Source: Anaerolineae bacterium
GTDB taxonomy: Bacteria; Chloroflexota; Anaerolineae; Aggregatilineales; Phototrophicaceae
Length of the DNA: 7,949 nucleotides
Assembly: GCA_020848855.1 (NCBI GenBank)
Contig: JADLHH010000208.1
Location: 1 to 7,949, forward strand
Direction of reading: 5' to 3'
A program made the translations under genes and the position numbers. Shown here one piece after another: positions 1-5,994 of this stretch. Below the pieces are notes generated by a model that was not told where the DNA came from, made no database searches, and saw nothing but the letters and a program-made list of their open reading frames with translations. How positions within the stretch are numbered: the stretch's first letter is position 1; the number at the start of each line of letters is the position of its first letter.

Positions 1-33
1 GAGGACGGGGTCAATTGCGGCGGGAATCTGCAT
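1..33 (-). CDS. nuoC: NADH-quinone oxidoreductase subunit C, N-terminal 11 codons (partial)
   Basis: An ATG on the minus strand at 33-31 opens a frame reading MQIPAAIDPVL before the window ends. It starts two bases after the nuoB stop codon, which is the normal place for nuoC (the 30-kDa peripheral-arm subunit) in nuoABC-type operons. Only 11 codons are visible, so the identity rests on operon order, not on protein similarity. A nuoCD fusion could not be told apart here. Confidence 0.6.
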   Translation of the reverse strand, partial: MQIPAAIDPVL

Positions 34-35
34 GA

Positions 36-530
36 TTAGTTCTTCCCGATCAATTCGATTGCCCGTTCACCGCGCACCTTCTCGTGCAGGGTGAGGATGC
101 CATGAATAAGCTGTTCGGGGCGCGGCGGACACCCGGCGACGTACACGTCAACCGGGATGATCTCGTCGACCCCCTGCACTATCGCGTAGTTGTTGTAAAC
201 GCCGCCGCACGATGCGCAGTCGCCCATCGAAATCACCCACTTAGGCGACGCCATCTGATCGTACAACTGGCGGATGACCGGCGCCATCTTACGGGTGACG
301 CGCCCGGCGACAATGATCAGGTCGCTCTGGCGCGGGCTGGCGCGGTTGAGTTCCATCCCGAAGCGCGAGAGGTCGTAGTTGGACGCCTGCGTGCTCATCA
401 TCTCGATGGCGCAGCACGCCAAGCCGAACAAAAGAGGCCACATCGCGCCGGTGCGCCCCCAGGTGACTGCTTCGTCAAGCGTCGTGGTGACGACGCCGAG
501 ATTGCCGAGCTTTGACGAGATTACTCCCAT
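36..530 (-). CDS. nuoB: NADH-quinone oxidoreductase subunit B (complex I, N2 cluster subunit)
   Basis: This is the peripheral-arm subunit of complex I that holds the terminal iron-sulfur cluster N2, which passes electrons to quinone at the membrane interface. In the 164-residue form the four expected ligands are visible: the adjacent pair C39-C40 in [10 protein letters not shown]105 in MGDCASC, and C134 in AGCPPRPE. C108 is an additional cysteine close to C105. The [11 protein letters not shown] and [10 protein letters not shown] segments are typical of the family. An ATG further upstream at 551 would add seven residues but has no ribosome site. The ATG at 530 has GGGAG (538-542) seven bases upstream and overlaps the nuoA stop by 10 bases (ATGGGAGTAA), so I chose it. 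Translation is probably coupled to nuoA. Identification is very secure; the start is fairly secure. Confidence 0.96.
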   Translation of the reverse strand: MGVISSKLGNLGVVTTTLDEAVTWGRTGAMWPLLFGLACCAIEMMSTQASNYDLSRFGMELNRASPRQSDLIIVAGRVTRKMAPVIRQLYDQMASPKWVISMGDCASCGGVYNNYAIVQGVDEIIPVDVYVAGCPPRPEQLIHGILTLHEKVRGERAIELIGKN

Positions 531-886
531 TCCAACGCTCCCACTTTCCATTCATATATCAAGCCAATCGTCAGAATGATGATGAAGACACCCATCGTCA
601 CAAACGCATATAAGCCCATGCCCCGGAAGACGACTGCCCAGGGCAGGAAGAAGATCACTTCGATGTCGAACAGGATGAAGATCACCGCGACGAGGTAGAA
701 CCGCACCGGATAGCGCCGGTTTGCCGGACCGATGGGCTTCATGCCGCTTTCGTAAGGCGCGGTCTTGCGCGCCGTCGGTCGCCAGGGACCAAACAGGCGG
801 GACAGCACCAGAATCAGCCCCGTCACGAGGAGCGACACAATCAGCAGCGCGCCAATCGGAGCAAATTGATTGAAAGCAGGTGACAT
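521..886 (-). CDS. nuoA: NADH-quinone oxidoreductase subunit A (complex I membrane subunit)
   Basis: This is a small membrane subunit of complex I (121 residues), placed at the junction with the peripheral arm near the quinone site. Three hydrophobic segments are visible at about residues 9-31, 62-83 and 92-113. The conserved loop YESGMKPIG (45-53) and the acidic membrane motif [11 protein letters not shown] (73-83, with D74 and E76) are diagnostic. An in-frame TTG at 895-893 could add three residues. The AGGG ribosome site (896-899) abuts that TTG but lies nine bases from the ATG at 886, so I chose the ATG. It is the first gene of the nuoABC operon, and its 3' end overlaps nuoB by 10 bases. 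A promoter lies about 60 bases upstream. Confidence 0.95.
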   Translation of the reverse strand: MSPAFNQFAPIGALLIVSLLVTGLILVLSRLFGPWRPTARKTAPYESGMKPIGPANRRYPVRFYLVAVIFILFDIEVIFFLPWAVVFRGMGLYAFVTMGVFIIILTIGLIYEWKVGALEWE

Positions 887-943
887 GAGGTTCAACCCTG
901 GCTGAAAACCGATTGTTCAATTTGGATCAAATAAAGTAAACCC

Positions 944-972
944 AGATTAACATAACCCCCAAGGGGTGTCAA
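944..972 (-). promoter_or_regulatory. Sigma70-type promoter of the nuo operon
   Basis: Read on the minus strand there is a perfect -35 hexamer TTGACA (972-967), a 17-bp spacer, and TAATCT (949-944). The -10 keeps the three most conserved positions (T, A and final T) but matches only three of six overall. Transcription would start near 937 and give a leader of about 50 bases before the nuoA ATG. The spacer contains ACCCC-CAA-GGGGT (955-967), a short inverted repeat touching the -35, which could be an operator or chance. Confidence 0.65.
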
Positions 973-990
973 GGAATTCCGCCGCCGTTT

Positions 991-1013
991 GGATACCCCT
1001 ATACATTGTATCC
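991..1013. repeat. Overlapping inverted repeats upstream of the nuo promoter
   Basis: Two short palindromes overlap here. One is GGATAC (991-996) with GTATCC (1008-1013), separated by 11 bases. The other is the perfect odd palindrome ATACA-T-TGTAT (1001-1011). They lie about 19 bases upstream of the nuo -35, where an activator could bind. No specific regulator can be named, and the downstream end of the CRTAC1-like gene is only 58 bases away. Confidence 0.4.
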
Positions 1014-1071
1014 TGAAGGCGCAAACAACCCCACATTCCGCCCGGTTTTTATACCGATCTGCGGCGCAGAC

Positions 1072-2436
1072 TCAGGGGTGCGGCACGCGCAGCAGGCGGT
1101 CGAGCGGCGGGTTGTGGATCATCACCATTTCGCCATCCGTCCAGTGAACGCGCGCGCGGCTGACCTGCGTCTGCGCCCCCAGCCCAAAGTGCGAGACCGG
1201 CTCCATCTGGCACAGATAGCCGCTGCCCGCGTCGATGACGCGGCGCTGGGTTCGCCCCGCCGTCTCCAGCACGACCAGCGCCCCGCGCGCCGGCGCGCCG
1301 CTGGCGGTCAGCGGCAGCACCCGCAGCCAGTGATTGCGCGCCGCCTCAGTTGCCCGGTACAGCGTCAGCGGCTGCGCGCCGGATTCGCCGTGCGCGACCA
1401 GCAGCTCGAGGCAGCCGTCCTGATCGAAATCGCCAACCGCTGCGCCCGTGCCCAGCCCGAAAGGTTCGAGCGCGTCGCCGGGGTCAACCTGCTGCCAGCG
1501 TCCGCTGCGCCGGGCGAACAGGCGGTTGGGCTGTCCAATGTTGTTGAAGAAAATCTCCTCGTAGCCGTCGTTGTCAAAGTCAGCGGCGACCACCGTCCGC
1601 ACCCGCGACGGCAGCGCCATTTCCGGCGGCGCGGCATCCTCAAAGTGTCCGTTCGGCTGGCGGATGAACAGCCGGTGCGTCCCTTCCCAGTTGCCGCACA
1701 CCAGGTCGAACGAGCCGTCGTCGTTGGCGTCGAGCGCGGTCACGCCGCGCGCGTTGTTCAGCGGATCATCCACGCCCAGCTCGTGCGCCAGCTCCTCGTA
1801 AGTGCCGTCGCCCCGGCTGCAAAACAGAAAATTCGCCCCGCCCTCGTTCCCGGTGAAGATATCCATGCGCTCGGAGATCAGCGGCAGGGCAATCGCGCTG
1901 CGTCCCCCGGTCAGCAGGTCGATATGGGCGGCGGGAGCGGCGTCGTACAGATGACCATCCTCGTCCAGTTCGTACAAGCGGAGCGGTCCGCCGTAGTTGG
2001 CGACGAAAAAGCCGTAGCTGCCTTTAGCATAGCGGTCGACGGCGATCACCGAGCGCCCCGCCGTCAGGTTGAGCACGGAACGATTGCTGCGCAGCGAAAA
2101 CAGATCCGTCCACTCGCCGTCGGCATAATCCAGCAGGCGGTCGGCAAACCGCTTCTGCCCCGCGAACGTGTCGGTATTCAGGATGTAGATTTCTTCGCGC
2201 CCGTCGCCGTCGAGGTCGCAAGCGGCGACGCCTATCGCCTGCCGCTCCGGGTCGGCGATGCCGTTGGTCGCGACATCGTGCAGGCGGCTGCCGTCCCACT
2301 TCAGGACGAGATTCGGGCAGCCATAGCCCGCCACGACGATCTCGAACGCGCCATCGAAGTCGATATCGGTCACGGCGATTCCATAATTCAACTGGCTGGG
2401 GTTGTCGCGGAGCAGGTGGGTATGGTCGATGAACAT
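1072..2436 (-). CDS. CRTAC1-like FG-GAP/VCBS repeat protein with C-terminal ASPIC/UnbV domain
   Basis: This 454-residue protein belongs to the integrin-alpha-like FG-GAP/VCBS propeller family and ends in an ASPIC/UnbV domain, the architecture of animal cartilage acidic protein 1 (CRTAC1). Five calcium-loop motifs of DxDxDG type are visible, beginning at D24 (DIDFDGAFE), D74 (DLDGDGREE), D236 (DANDDGSFD), D286 (DFDNDGYEE) and D337 (DFDQDGCLE). The ASPIC part spans roughly 368-435 and includes RGALVVL and GSGYLCQMEPVSHFGLG. Segments such as YGIAVTDID, GNEGGANFLF and NPGDALEP-like DPGDALEP recall the animal protein. An RGD lies at 208-210. It has no signal peptide: the N-terminus is polar, an in-frame TAG lies eight codons upstream, and the promoter is too close for a longer form. 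There is no clear Shine-Dalgarno site. It stands alone between nuoA and the stress operon. Biological role is unknown. Confidence 0.9.
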   Translation of the reverse strand: MFIDHTHLLRDNPSQLNYGIAVTDIDFDGAFEIVVAGYGCPNLVLKWDGSRLHDVATNGIADPERQAIGVAACDLDGDGREEIYILNTDTFAGQKRFADRLLDYADGEWTDLFSLRSNRSVLNLTAGRSVIAVDRYAKGSYGFFVANYGGPLRLYELDEDGHLYDAAPAAHIDLLTGGRSAIALPLISERMDIFTGNEGGANFLFCSRGDGTYEELAHELGVDDPLNNARGVTALDANDDGSFDLVCGNWEGTHRLFIRQPNGHFEDAAPPEMALPSRVRTVVAADFDNDGYEEIFFNNIGQPNRLFARRSGRWQQVDPGDALEPFGLGTGAAVGDFDQDGCLELLVAHGESGAQPLTLYRATEAARNHWLRVLPLTASGAPARGALVVLETAGRTQRRVIDAGSGYLCQMEPVSHFGLGAQTQVSRARVHWTDGEMVMIHNPPLDRLLRVPHP

Positions 2437-2470
2437 GCGGTTTCTTGAACTGGCAGGCTAAAGGCACGGA

Positions 2471-2499
2471 ATTATAGACAATTTTTTCGCGTGGGGAAA
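2471..2499 (-). promoter_or_regulatory. Promoter of the CRTAC1-like gene
   Basis: On the minus strand a perfect TATAAT (2476-2471) lies 17 bp downstream of TTTCCC (2499-2494), a three-of-six match to the -35. Transcription would start near 2464, leaving a leader of only about 28 bases. The -35 sits in a tandem pair of GGGGAAAC units (plus strand, 2493-2508). It follows the terminator of the upstream operon, so the gene appears to be its own transcription unit. Confidence 0.6.
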
Positions 2500-2513
2500 C
2501 GGGGAAACGACAC

Positions 2514-2542
2514 AAAAAAGCGGCGAGCCTGAAGCCCGCCGC
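2514..2542 (-). terminator. Intrinsic terminator of the DUF892-SDR operon
   Basis: Five bases after the SDR stop codon is a hairpin with nine-base arms 2520-2528 (GCGGCGAGC) and 2534-2542 (GCCCGCCGC), one mismatch and a five-base loop. On the minus strand it runs directly into six T residues (2519-2514). The other direction lacks a T tract, so it terminates only minus-strand transcription. Confidence 0.88.
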
Positions 2543-2546
2543 CTGT

Positions 2547-3410
2547 TCAGCCGTTGATGATCTCGCCGCCGTTGGGATGCAGAATTTGCCCGGTCATGAA
2601 CGACGAGTCGTCCGACGCCAGAAACACGTAGCACGGCGCGACTTCTTCCGGCTGACCGGGGCGCTTCAGGGCGACATCCGCCCCGAAGGTCGAGACCTTT
2701 TCTTCGTCGAACGTAGACGGGATCAGCGGCGTCCAGATCGGTCCCGGCGCGACGCCGTTGACGCGAATCCGGCGCTCGGCAAGCTGGAGCGCCAGCGAGC
2801 GGGTGAAAGCGACAATCGCTCCCTTGGTCGATGCGTAATCGACCAGACCGGGGCTGCCGCGATACGCCGTCACCGACGACGTATTGATGATCGCCGCATC
2901 CTCGCCGAGAAATTCGAGAGCCGCCTGCGTCAGGTAGAACATCGCAAAGATGTTGGTGCGGAACGTGCGCTCCAACTGCTCCGGCGTGATGTCTTCGATG
3001 CGCTTCTGCGGGTGCTGCTCGGCGGAATTGTTCACCAGAATATCCAGCCCACCCAGCGCGTTAACCGTCTGCTCGACCGCTGATCGGCAGAAGCCGGGAT
3101 CGCCGATATCACCAGGGATCAACAGGCAGCGCCGCCCTTCCTGCTCAACTTCCCGCCGGGTTTCCTGGGCGTCGCCATGCTCATTCAGATAGACGATGGC
3201 AACATCCGCGCCCTCTTTGGCGTACAGGATCGCTACCGCCCGCCCAATGCCGCTGTCGCCGCCCGTGATCAGCGCGGCTTTGCCGTCCAGCTTGCCGCTG
3301 CCTTTGTAGGCATGGTCTTCGGCGCGCGGGCGCGGCTTCATCTCGCTTTCAATACCGGGCTGTCGATCCTGATGCTGCGGCGGCAGTGTTTGCTGCTTTT
3401 CCTGAGTCAT
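2547..3410 (-). CDS. Short-chain dehydrogenase/reductase, general-stress type (YghA/YhdF-like)
   Basis: This is an NAD(P)-dependent oxidoreductase of the classical SDR fold; its substrate is unknown. In the 287-residue form the nucleotide-binding motif TGGDSGIG is at 49-56, NNSA at 127-130, the catalytic Ser at about 179 with Tyr192 and Lys196 (SSVTAY...DYASTKG), and APGPIWTP at 221-228. The roughly 40-residue polar N-terminal extension (PQHQDRQPG, then YKGSGKLDGK) before the fold is characteristic of the general-stress subgroup rather than FabG. Two adjacent ATGs (3413 and 3410) follow a perfect AGGAGG. The second has the better spacing (four bases), so I start there. An ATG at 3470, overlapping the upstream stop as TAATG, would add 20 atypical residues and is less likely. 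It lies 59 bases downstream of the DUF892 gene with no promoter between, so the two are probably co-transcribed. Confidence 0.9.
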   Translation of the reverse strand: MTQEKQQTLPPQHQDRQPGIESEMKPRPRAEDHAYKGSGKLDGKAALITGGDSGIGRAVAILYAKEGADVAIVYLNEHGDAQETRREVEQEGRRCLLIPGDIGDPGFCRSAVEQTVNALGGLDILVNNSAEQHPQKRIEDITPEQLERTFRTNIFAMFYLTQAALEFLGEDAAIINTSSVTAYRGSPGLVDYASTKGAIVAFTRSLALQLAERRIRVNGVAPGPIWTPLIPSTFDEEKVSTFGADVALKRPGQPEEVAPCYVFLASDDSSFMTGQILHPNGGEIING

Positions 3411-3469
3411 CATGCCTCCTTCGACTGCCGAGGGGCGACCACAAATCGTCACCCCTCCAGCACCGCTCA

Positions 3470-3961
3470 TTAACGAGCGCGCTCGTTGACCTGGCTTTCA
3501 GCGATCTGCGTGAGCTTCTTGTCGGCAGCGCCTTCTTCGTCCAGCGTATTCTGGAGCAAGTCCGCTACCCGGTTTTCGCCCAGCGTCTGCGCGAACGTGC
3601 GCGCCGAGCCATAACCGGCTATCTCGTAGTGTTCCACGCGCTGCGCCGCGGCGATCAATGCAGCATCCTTGACCTGCGGATCGCCCTGCTCCTCGATCAC
3701 TTCGGAGCCTTCAGCGACCAAGCCCTGCATCGCTTTACAGGTCTTGCGTTCCGCGCGCTTGCCAAGCGCCTCAAATGCCTGCTCCAGCCGGCGAACGTGG
3801 CGTTCGGTTTCGGACAGGTGCTCGTTGAAGGCATTCTGAAGGTTAGTATTGGACGCCGCGCCTGCCATTTTCGGCAGCGCTTTCGTCAACTGATGTTCAG
3901 CATCATAGAGGTCCTGAAGTTGTTCGAGCAACAGGTCTTGAAGGGATTCTAACTTCGCCAT
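3470..3961 (-). CDS. DUF892 ferritin-like protein (YciE/YciF family)
   Basis: This 163-residue, almost wholly helical protein belongs to DUF892, a four-helix ferritin-like family that includes the stress-induced E. coli YciE and YciF. Candidate di-metal ligands sit in the expected helices: LYDAEHQ (E22, H23), NEHLSETERH (E47, H48, E51), RVEHYEIAGYG (E110, H111, E113) and LDEEGAADKKL (E142, E143). The length is normal for the family. The start is firm: AGGAGG (3972-3967) lies five bases before the ATG. A promoter is seen about 55 bases upstream, and the SDR gene follows. The pairing suggests an oxidative, osmotic or desiccation stress role, but the molecular activity of the family is not established. 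Confidence 0.93.
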   Translation of the reverse strand: MAKLESLQDLLLEQLQDLYDAEHQLTKALPKMAGAASNTNLQNAFNEHLSETERHVRRLEQAFEALGKRAERKTCKAMQGLVAEGSEVIEEQGDPQVKDAALIAAAQRVEHYEIAGYGSARTFAQTLGENRVADLLQNTLDEEGAADKKLTQIAESQVNERAR

Positions 3962-4014
3962 TTTTGCCTCCTAGCAATACGTTTTACACGGTGTGAACTC
4001 GCGTATAAGATTAC

Positions 4015-4043
4015 ATTTTAGATTAACTTAATCAGGTTTGCAA
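4015..4043 (-). promoter_or_regulatory. Promoter of the DUF892-SDR operon
   Basis: On the minus strand TTGCAA (4043-4038, four of six) is followed by exactly 17 bp and then TAAAAT (4020-4015, five of six). Transcription would start near 4008 and give a leader of about 47 bases that ends in the strong AGGAGG site. A perfect palindrome occupies most of the spacer. Confidence 0.72.
4021..4033. promoter_or_regulatory. Palindromic operator candidate in the promoter spacer
   Basis: GATTAA-C-TTAATC is a perfect odd palindrome with six-base arms. It sits immediately upstream of the -10 and wholly inside the 17-bp spacer of the DUF892-SDR promoter. A dimeric repressor bound there would occlude RNA polymerase. 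The regulator is not identifiable from this window. Confidence 0.45.
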
Positions 4044-4121
4044 TATTTTACAGCGCGACTTATCGACTTCTCACGCCGCGCTCATACCGGGTCTTTTGGG
4101 GGGCGAAGGATGAAAGGCGGC

Positions 4122-4613
4122 TCAGCAGCGCCAGTTTTCGCCGCGCAACTGATCGTCGAGGCGCTGTTCGCGCTCGCGCCAGTCGGGCATGTGCAGCGAC
4201 ATCAGCTTCTTGAACGGCTTGCCGTGATTGAACACGATCAGATGCGCCAGTTCGTGCAGCACGACGTACTCCGCCAGGTCGCGCGGGAGCCGGCACAGCC
4301 CGGTGTTGAGCGTGATGTTGCCCCTACTCGAACACGACCCCCACTTGCGGTACATGTCGCGCAGTTGAACGCGACCGGGCTGCACATCGAGCCGTTCCGC
4401 CCAGTACGCCACCATCGCCCGGATGTCGTCGGCGCTGGACTGCTCGGCGGCGAGGATGGGCGCGCCGAGCTTGCGCAGCCCTTCGTCGATGAAGGCGCGC
4501 ACCTGCGGGCTGTCCGGCTTGAGCCCGCGCGGGATGAACACCACCAGCCCCACCGGCGTCCGCTTCATGACCAGGCTGCGCCGGTTCTGGCGGTGGATGC
4601 GGATGTTAACCAT
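4122..4613 (-). CDS. YgjP-like (DUF45/SprT-like) zinc metallopeptidase-fold protein
   Basis: This 163-residue protein carries the DUF45/YgjP signature. WGSCSSRGNITLN (91-103) and a short spacer are followed by the zinc-binding helix VVLHELAHLIVFNHGKPF (117-134), with H120, E121 and H124 forming HExxH and H130 the probable third ligand. SLHMPDW follows at 139-145. The N-terminal half (MKRTPVGLVVFIPRGL) resembles the beta-hairpin region of longer family members, but the protein is shorter than the roughly 230-residue YgjP type, mostly at its N-terminus. The fold is predicted to be a cytosolic metallopeptidase; no substrate can be named. The ATG at 4613 has GGAG (4623-4620) six bases upstream. 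It is divergent from the glycosyltransferase gene across the palindromic element. No convincing terminator was found downstream. Confidence 0.88.
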   Translation of the reverse strand: MVNIRIHRQNRRSLVMKRTPVGLVVFIPRGLKPDSPQVRAFIDEGLRKLGAPILAAEQSSADDIRAMVAYWAERLDVQPGRVQLRDMYRKWGSCSSRGNITLNTGLCRLPRDLAEYVVLHELAHLIVFNHGKPFKKLMSLHMPDWREREQRLDDQLRGENWRC

Positions 4614-4630
4614 GAGACACTCCGCTTCGT

Positions 4631-4764
4631 CGGTATAATCCGGTAGAGTGGAAAGTTAAAAGTCGAAAGTTAAAAGTACGAATCGCTCCCAGTGCGTTCT
4701 CCGCAGCGTCGAGCCACTTTTTAACTTTTAACTTGTCCCTTTCACCTTGCAGGACATTATACCG
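4631..4764. repeat. Imperfect palindromic element made of heptamer repeats
   Basis: The outer arms are exact inverted copies, CGGTATAAT (4631-4639) and ATTATACCG (4756-4764). Inside them GTGGAAAG (4648-4655) faces CTTTCAC (4738-4744). Further in, AAGTTAAAAGT (4653-4663 and again 4667-4677) is exactly complementary to ACTTTTAACTT (4724-4734). The centre has a small TGCG-TTCTC-CGCA hairpin (4693-4705). The element fills the gap between two divergent genes, ending 17 bases from one ATG and 18 bases from the other. The A/T-rich composition contrasts with its surroundings. It could be a dispersed MITE-like or palindromic repeat, or a shared regulatory leader. The copy number in the genome decides which, and cannot be seen here. 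Confidence 0.7.
4652..4679. repeat. Heptamer tandem repeat (AAAGTTA-like)
   Basis: Four consecutive seven-base units read AAAGTTA, AAAGTCG, AAAGTTA, AAAGTAC. This gives an exact 14-bp direct repeat of GAAAGTTAAAAGT. The opposite arm of the palindrome (4715-4735) holds three more units in inverse orientation (CACTTTT, TAACTTT, TAACTTG). The regular period of seven is the clearest feature of the element. Confidence 0.75.
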
Positions 4765-4782
4765 GCTATCCACGGAGCGGAC

Positions 4783-5994
4783 ATGCAGGCGGTCAAATGG
4801 GGGTTCGGCGCGGCGCTGATACACCGTCTGCTGCTCACGGCGTGGCTGGCGCTCGTGTGGGGCGTCGTCGGCGCGAACCTCGGCGGCGTGCAGGCGGACT
4901 TTCACACCGCCGGGGCGCAGCTTCCCGCGCTGCAATCGCCGCTCGAAGAGTCGATCTTCGGCGTGTGGCGGCGCTGGGATGCCGTCCATTACCTCGACCT
5001 CGCCGCCAACGGCTACCGTGTCGAGCATCCCGGTCCGACCGTGTTCGGCGTGCTCGCGCCGCTCTCGATCCGCGCCATCGACGCCGCGCTGCCCGGCTCG
5101 CTCGATCTGGCGGCGGCGGTGTTCGAGACACTGGCATTCGGGCTGGCGCTGACGCTAATCTACAAGGTGGGCGAAACCTACTACGGCGACGCCGAGCTGG
5201 GGCGCTGGGCGCTGATTGTCACGGCGCTGCTGCCGCTCGGCTACTTCTTCGCCGCGCCCATGTCCGAATCGATCTATCTGGCGATGGCGCTCGGCGTGTT
5301 CTACTTCGGAGCCAAACGCCGCTGGTGGCTGGCGGCGGTCTGCGGCGTGCTGGCGACGCTGGCGCGGTCACAGGGTATCCTGCTGCTGCCGGTCGCCGGG
5401 CTGCTGTCACTGGAGCAGAACGGATTTACGCTGCGCGACCGCTCGCGCTGGATTGAGCCGATTCGTCGCGCCGCCGCCCAAAGCTGGATGCTGGCGATCA
5501 TCCTGCTCGGATTCGTCGGCTTCATCCTCTACCGCCGGAGCCTCGGCTTGCCGCCGCTGGACGAGGTCTATCACACGATTTCCTACATCTACCTGACCAA
5601 CCCGGTCGACGGGCTGATCACCAATCTGCGCTGGTTCGTCGAGCAGCCGGGCGTCGCCTTCACCAGCCCCGATCTGCTGGCGCTGCTGGTCGCGCTGATC
5701 CTGTCGTTCGTCGCGCTGCGTTTCCCGCGCCACCGCCGGCTGCCGCTGGTCGCCTACAACTTCGGCTTCATTCTGTTCTTTGTCGGCAAGGTGAATTACT
5801 ACTACGGCACGGATGACGTTTACTACACGCAAAGCTTTGGGCGCTACGCGCTGGCGCTGTTCCCGCTGACGTTTCTGGTCGCGGACGGGCTGCGCAGCAC
5901 CGCCCCGCTGATTCGCATCGCGGGCGTCGGCGTACTGCTGCTGGGCATCGTCGGCATGAGCGCGCTGTTCGTGCTGGCGCTGGCGGGTCCGTGA
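4783..5994 (+). CDS. PIG-V-like GT-C glycosyltransferase (predicted lipid-linked mannosyltransferase)
   Basis: This integral membrane protein of 403 residues has about nine to eleven hydrophobic segments, the first at about 8-30. After it comes an extracytoplasmic loop with VWRRWDAVHYLDLAANGY (61-78), the W-D-A-x-H-Y...GY hallmark of the PIG-V/Mannosyltrans_2-type GT-C family, with D66 as likely catalytic acid. Other family-like elements are AAPMSESIYLA (157-167), LARSQGILLLP (193-203) and SFGRYALALFPL (351-362). By family knowledge such enzymes transfer a sugar, usually mannose, from a polyprenyl-phosphate donor on the outer face of the membrane. Acceptor and exact sugar are unknown. A TTG at 4747 would add 12 residues, but the ATG at 4783 has GGAG five bases upstream and was chosen. 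A weak promoter candidate (TTGTCC at 4733, CATTAT at 4755) overlaps the palindromic element. Confidence 0.85.
   Translation: MQAVKWGFGAALIHRLLLTAWLALVWGVVGANLGGVQADFHTAGAQLPALQSPLEESIFGVWRRWDAVHYLDLAANGYRVEHPGPTVFGVLAPLSIRAIDAALPGSLDLAAAVFETLAFGLALTLIYKVGETYYGDAELGRWALIVTALLPLGYFFAAPMSESIYLAMALGVFYFGAKRRWWLAAVCGVLATLARSQGILLLPVAGLLSLEQNGFTLRDRSRWIEPIRRAAAQSWMLAIILLGFVGFILYRRSLGLPPLDEVYHTISYIYLTNPVDGLITNLRWFVEQPGVAFTSPDLLALLVALILSFVALRFPRHRRLPLVAYNFGFILFFVGKVNYYYGTDDVYYTQSFGRYALALFPLTFLVADGLRSTAPLIRIAGVGVLLLGIVGMSALFVLALAGP

Noticed and set aside
1042..1070. Small hairpins after the CRTAC1-like stop (TCTGC-GGC-GCAGA and CGGT...ACCG) as a terminator
   Set aside because: The stems are only four to five bases and no T tract follows on the minus strand.
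1006..2448. A 480-codon open frame on the plus strand, antisense to the CRTAC1-like gene and longer than it
   Set aside because: Its translation is low-complexity and rich in A, R, V and Q with no recognisable domain. The opposite strand encodes a clear family member with a promoter. Such frames arise as shadows in GC-rich genes.
2493..2508. Tandem GGGGAAAC pair as a CRISPR-like or regulatory repeat
   Set aside because: There are only two eight-base copies and no spacers. It overlaps the -35 of the CRTAC1-like promoter and may be chance.
3986..3994. ACACGGTGT palindrome in the leader of the DUF892 gene
   Set aside because: It is a nine-base odd palindrome with four-base arms, too short to support as an operator without other copies.
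4052..4082. AGCGCG/CGCGCT inverted repeat downstream of the YgjP-like gene as its terminator
   Set aside because: It has a 19-base loop, a six-base stem and no T run after it. It also lies at the upstream edge of the DUF892 promoter region.
4038..4646. A 202-codon plus-strand frame antisense to the YgjP-like gene
   Set aside because: It is of shadow-type composition, and the minus strand carries the HExxH metallopeptidase with a good ribosome site.
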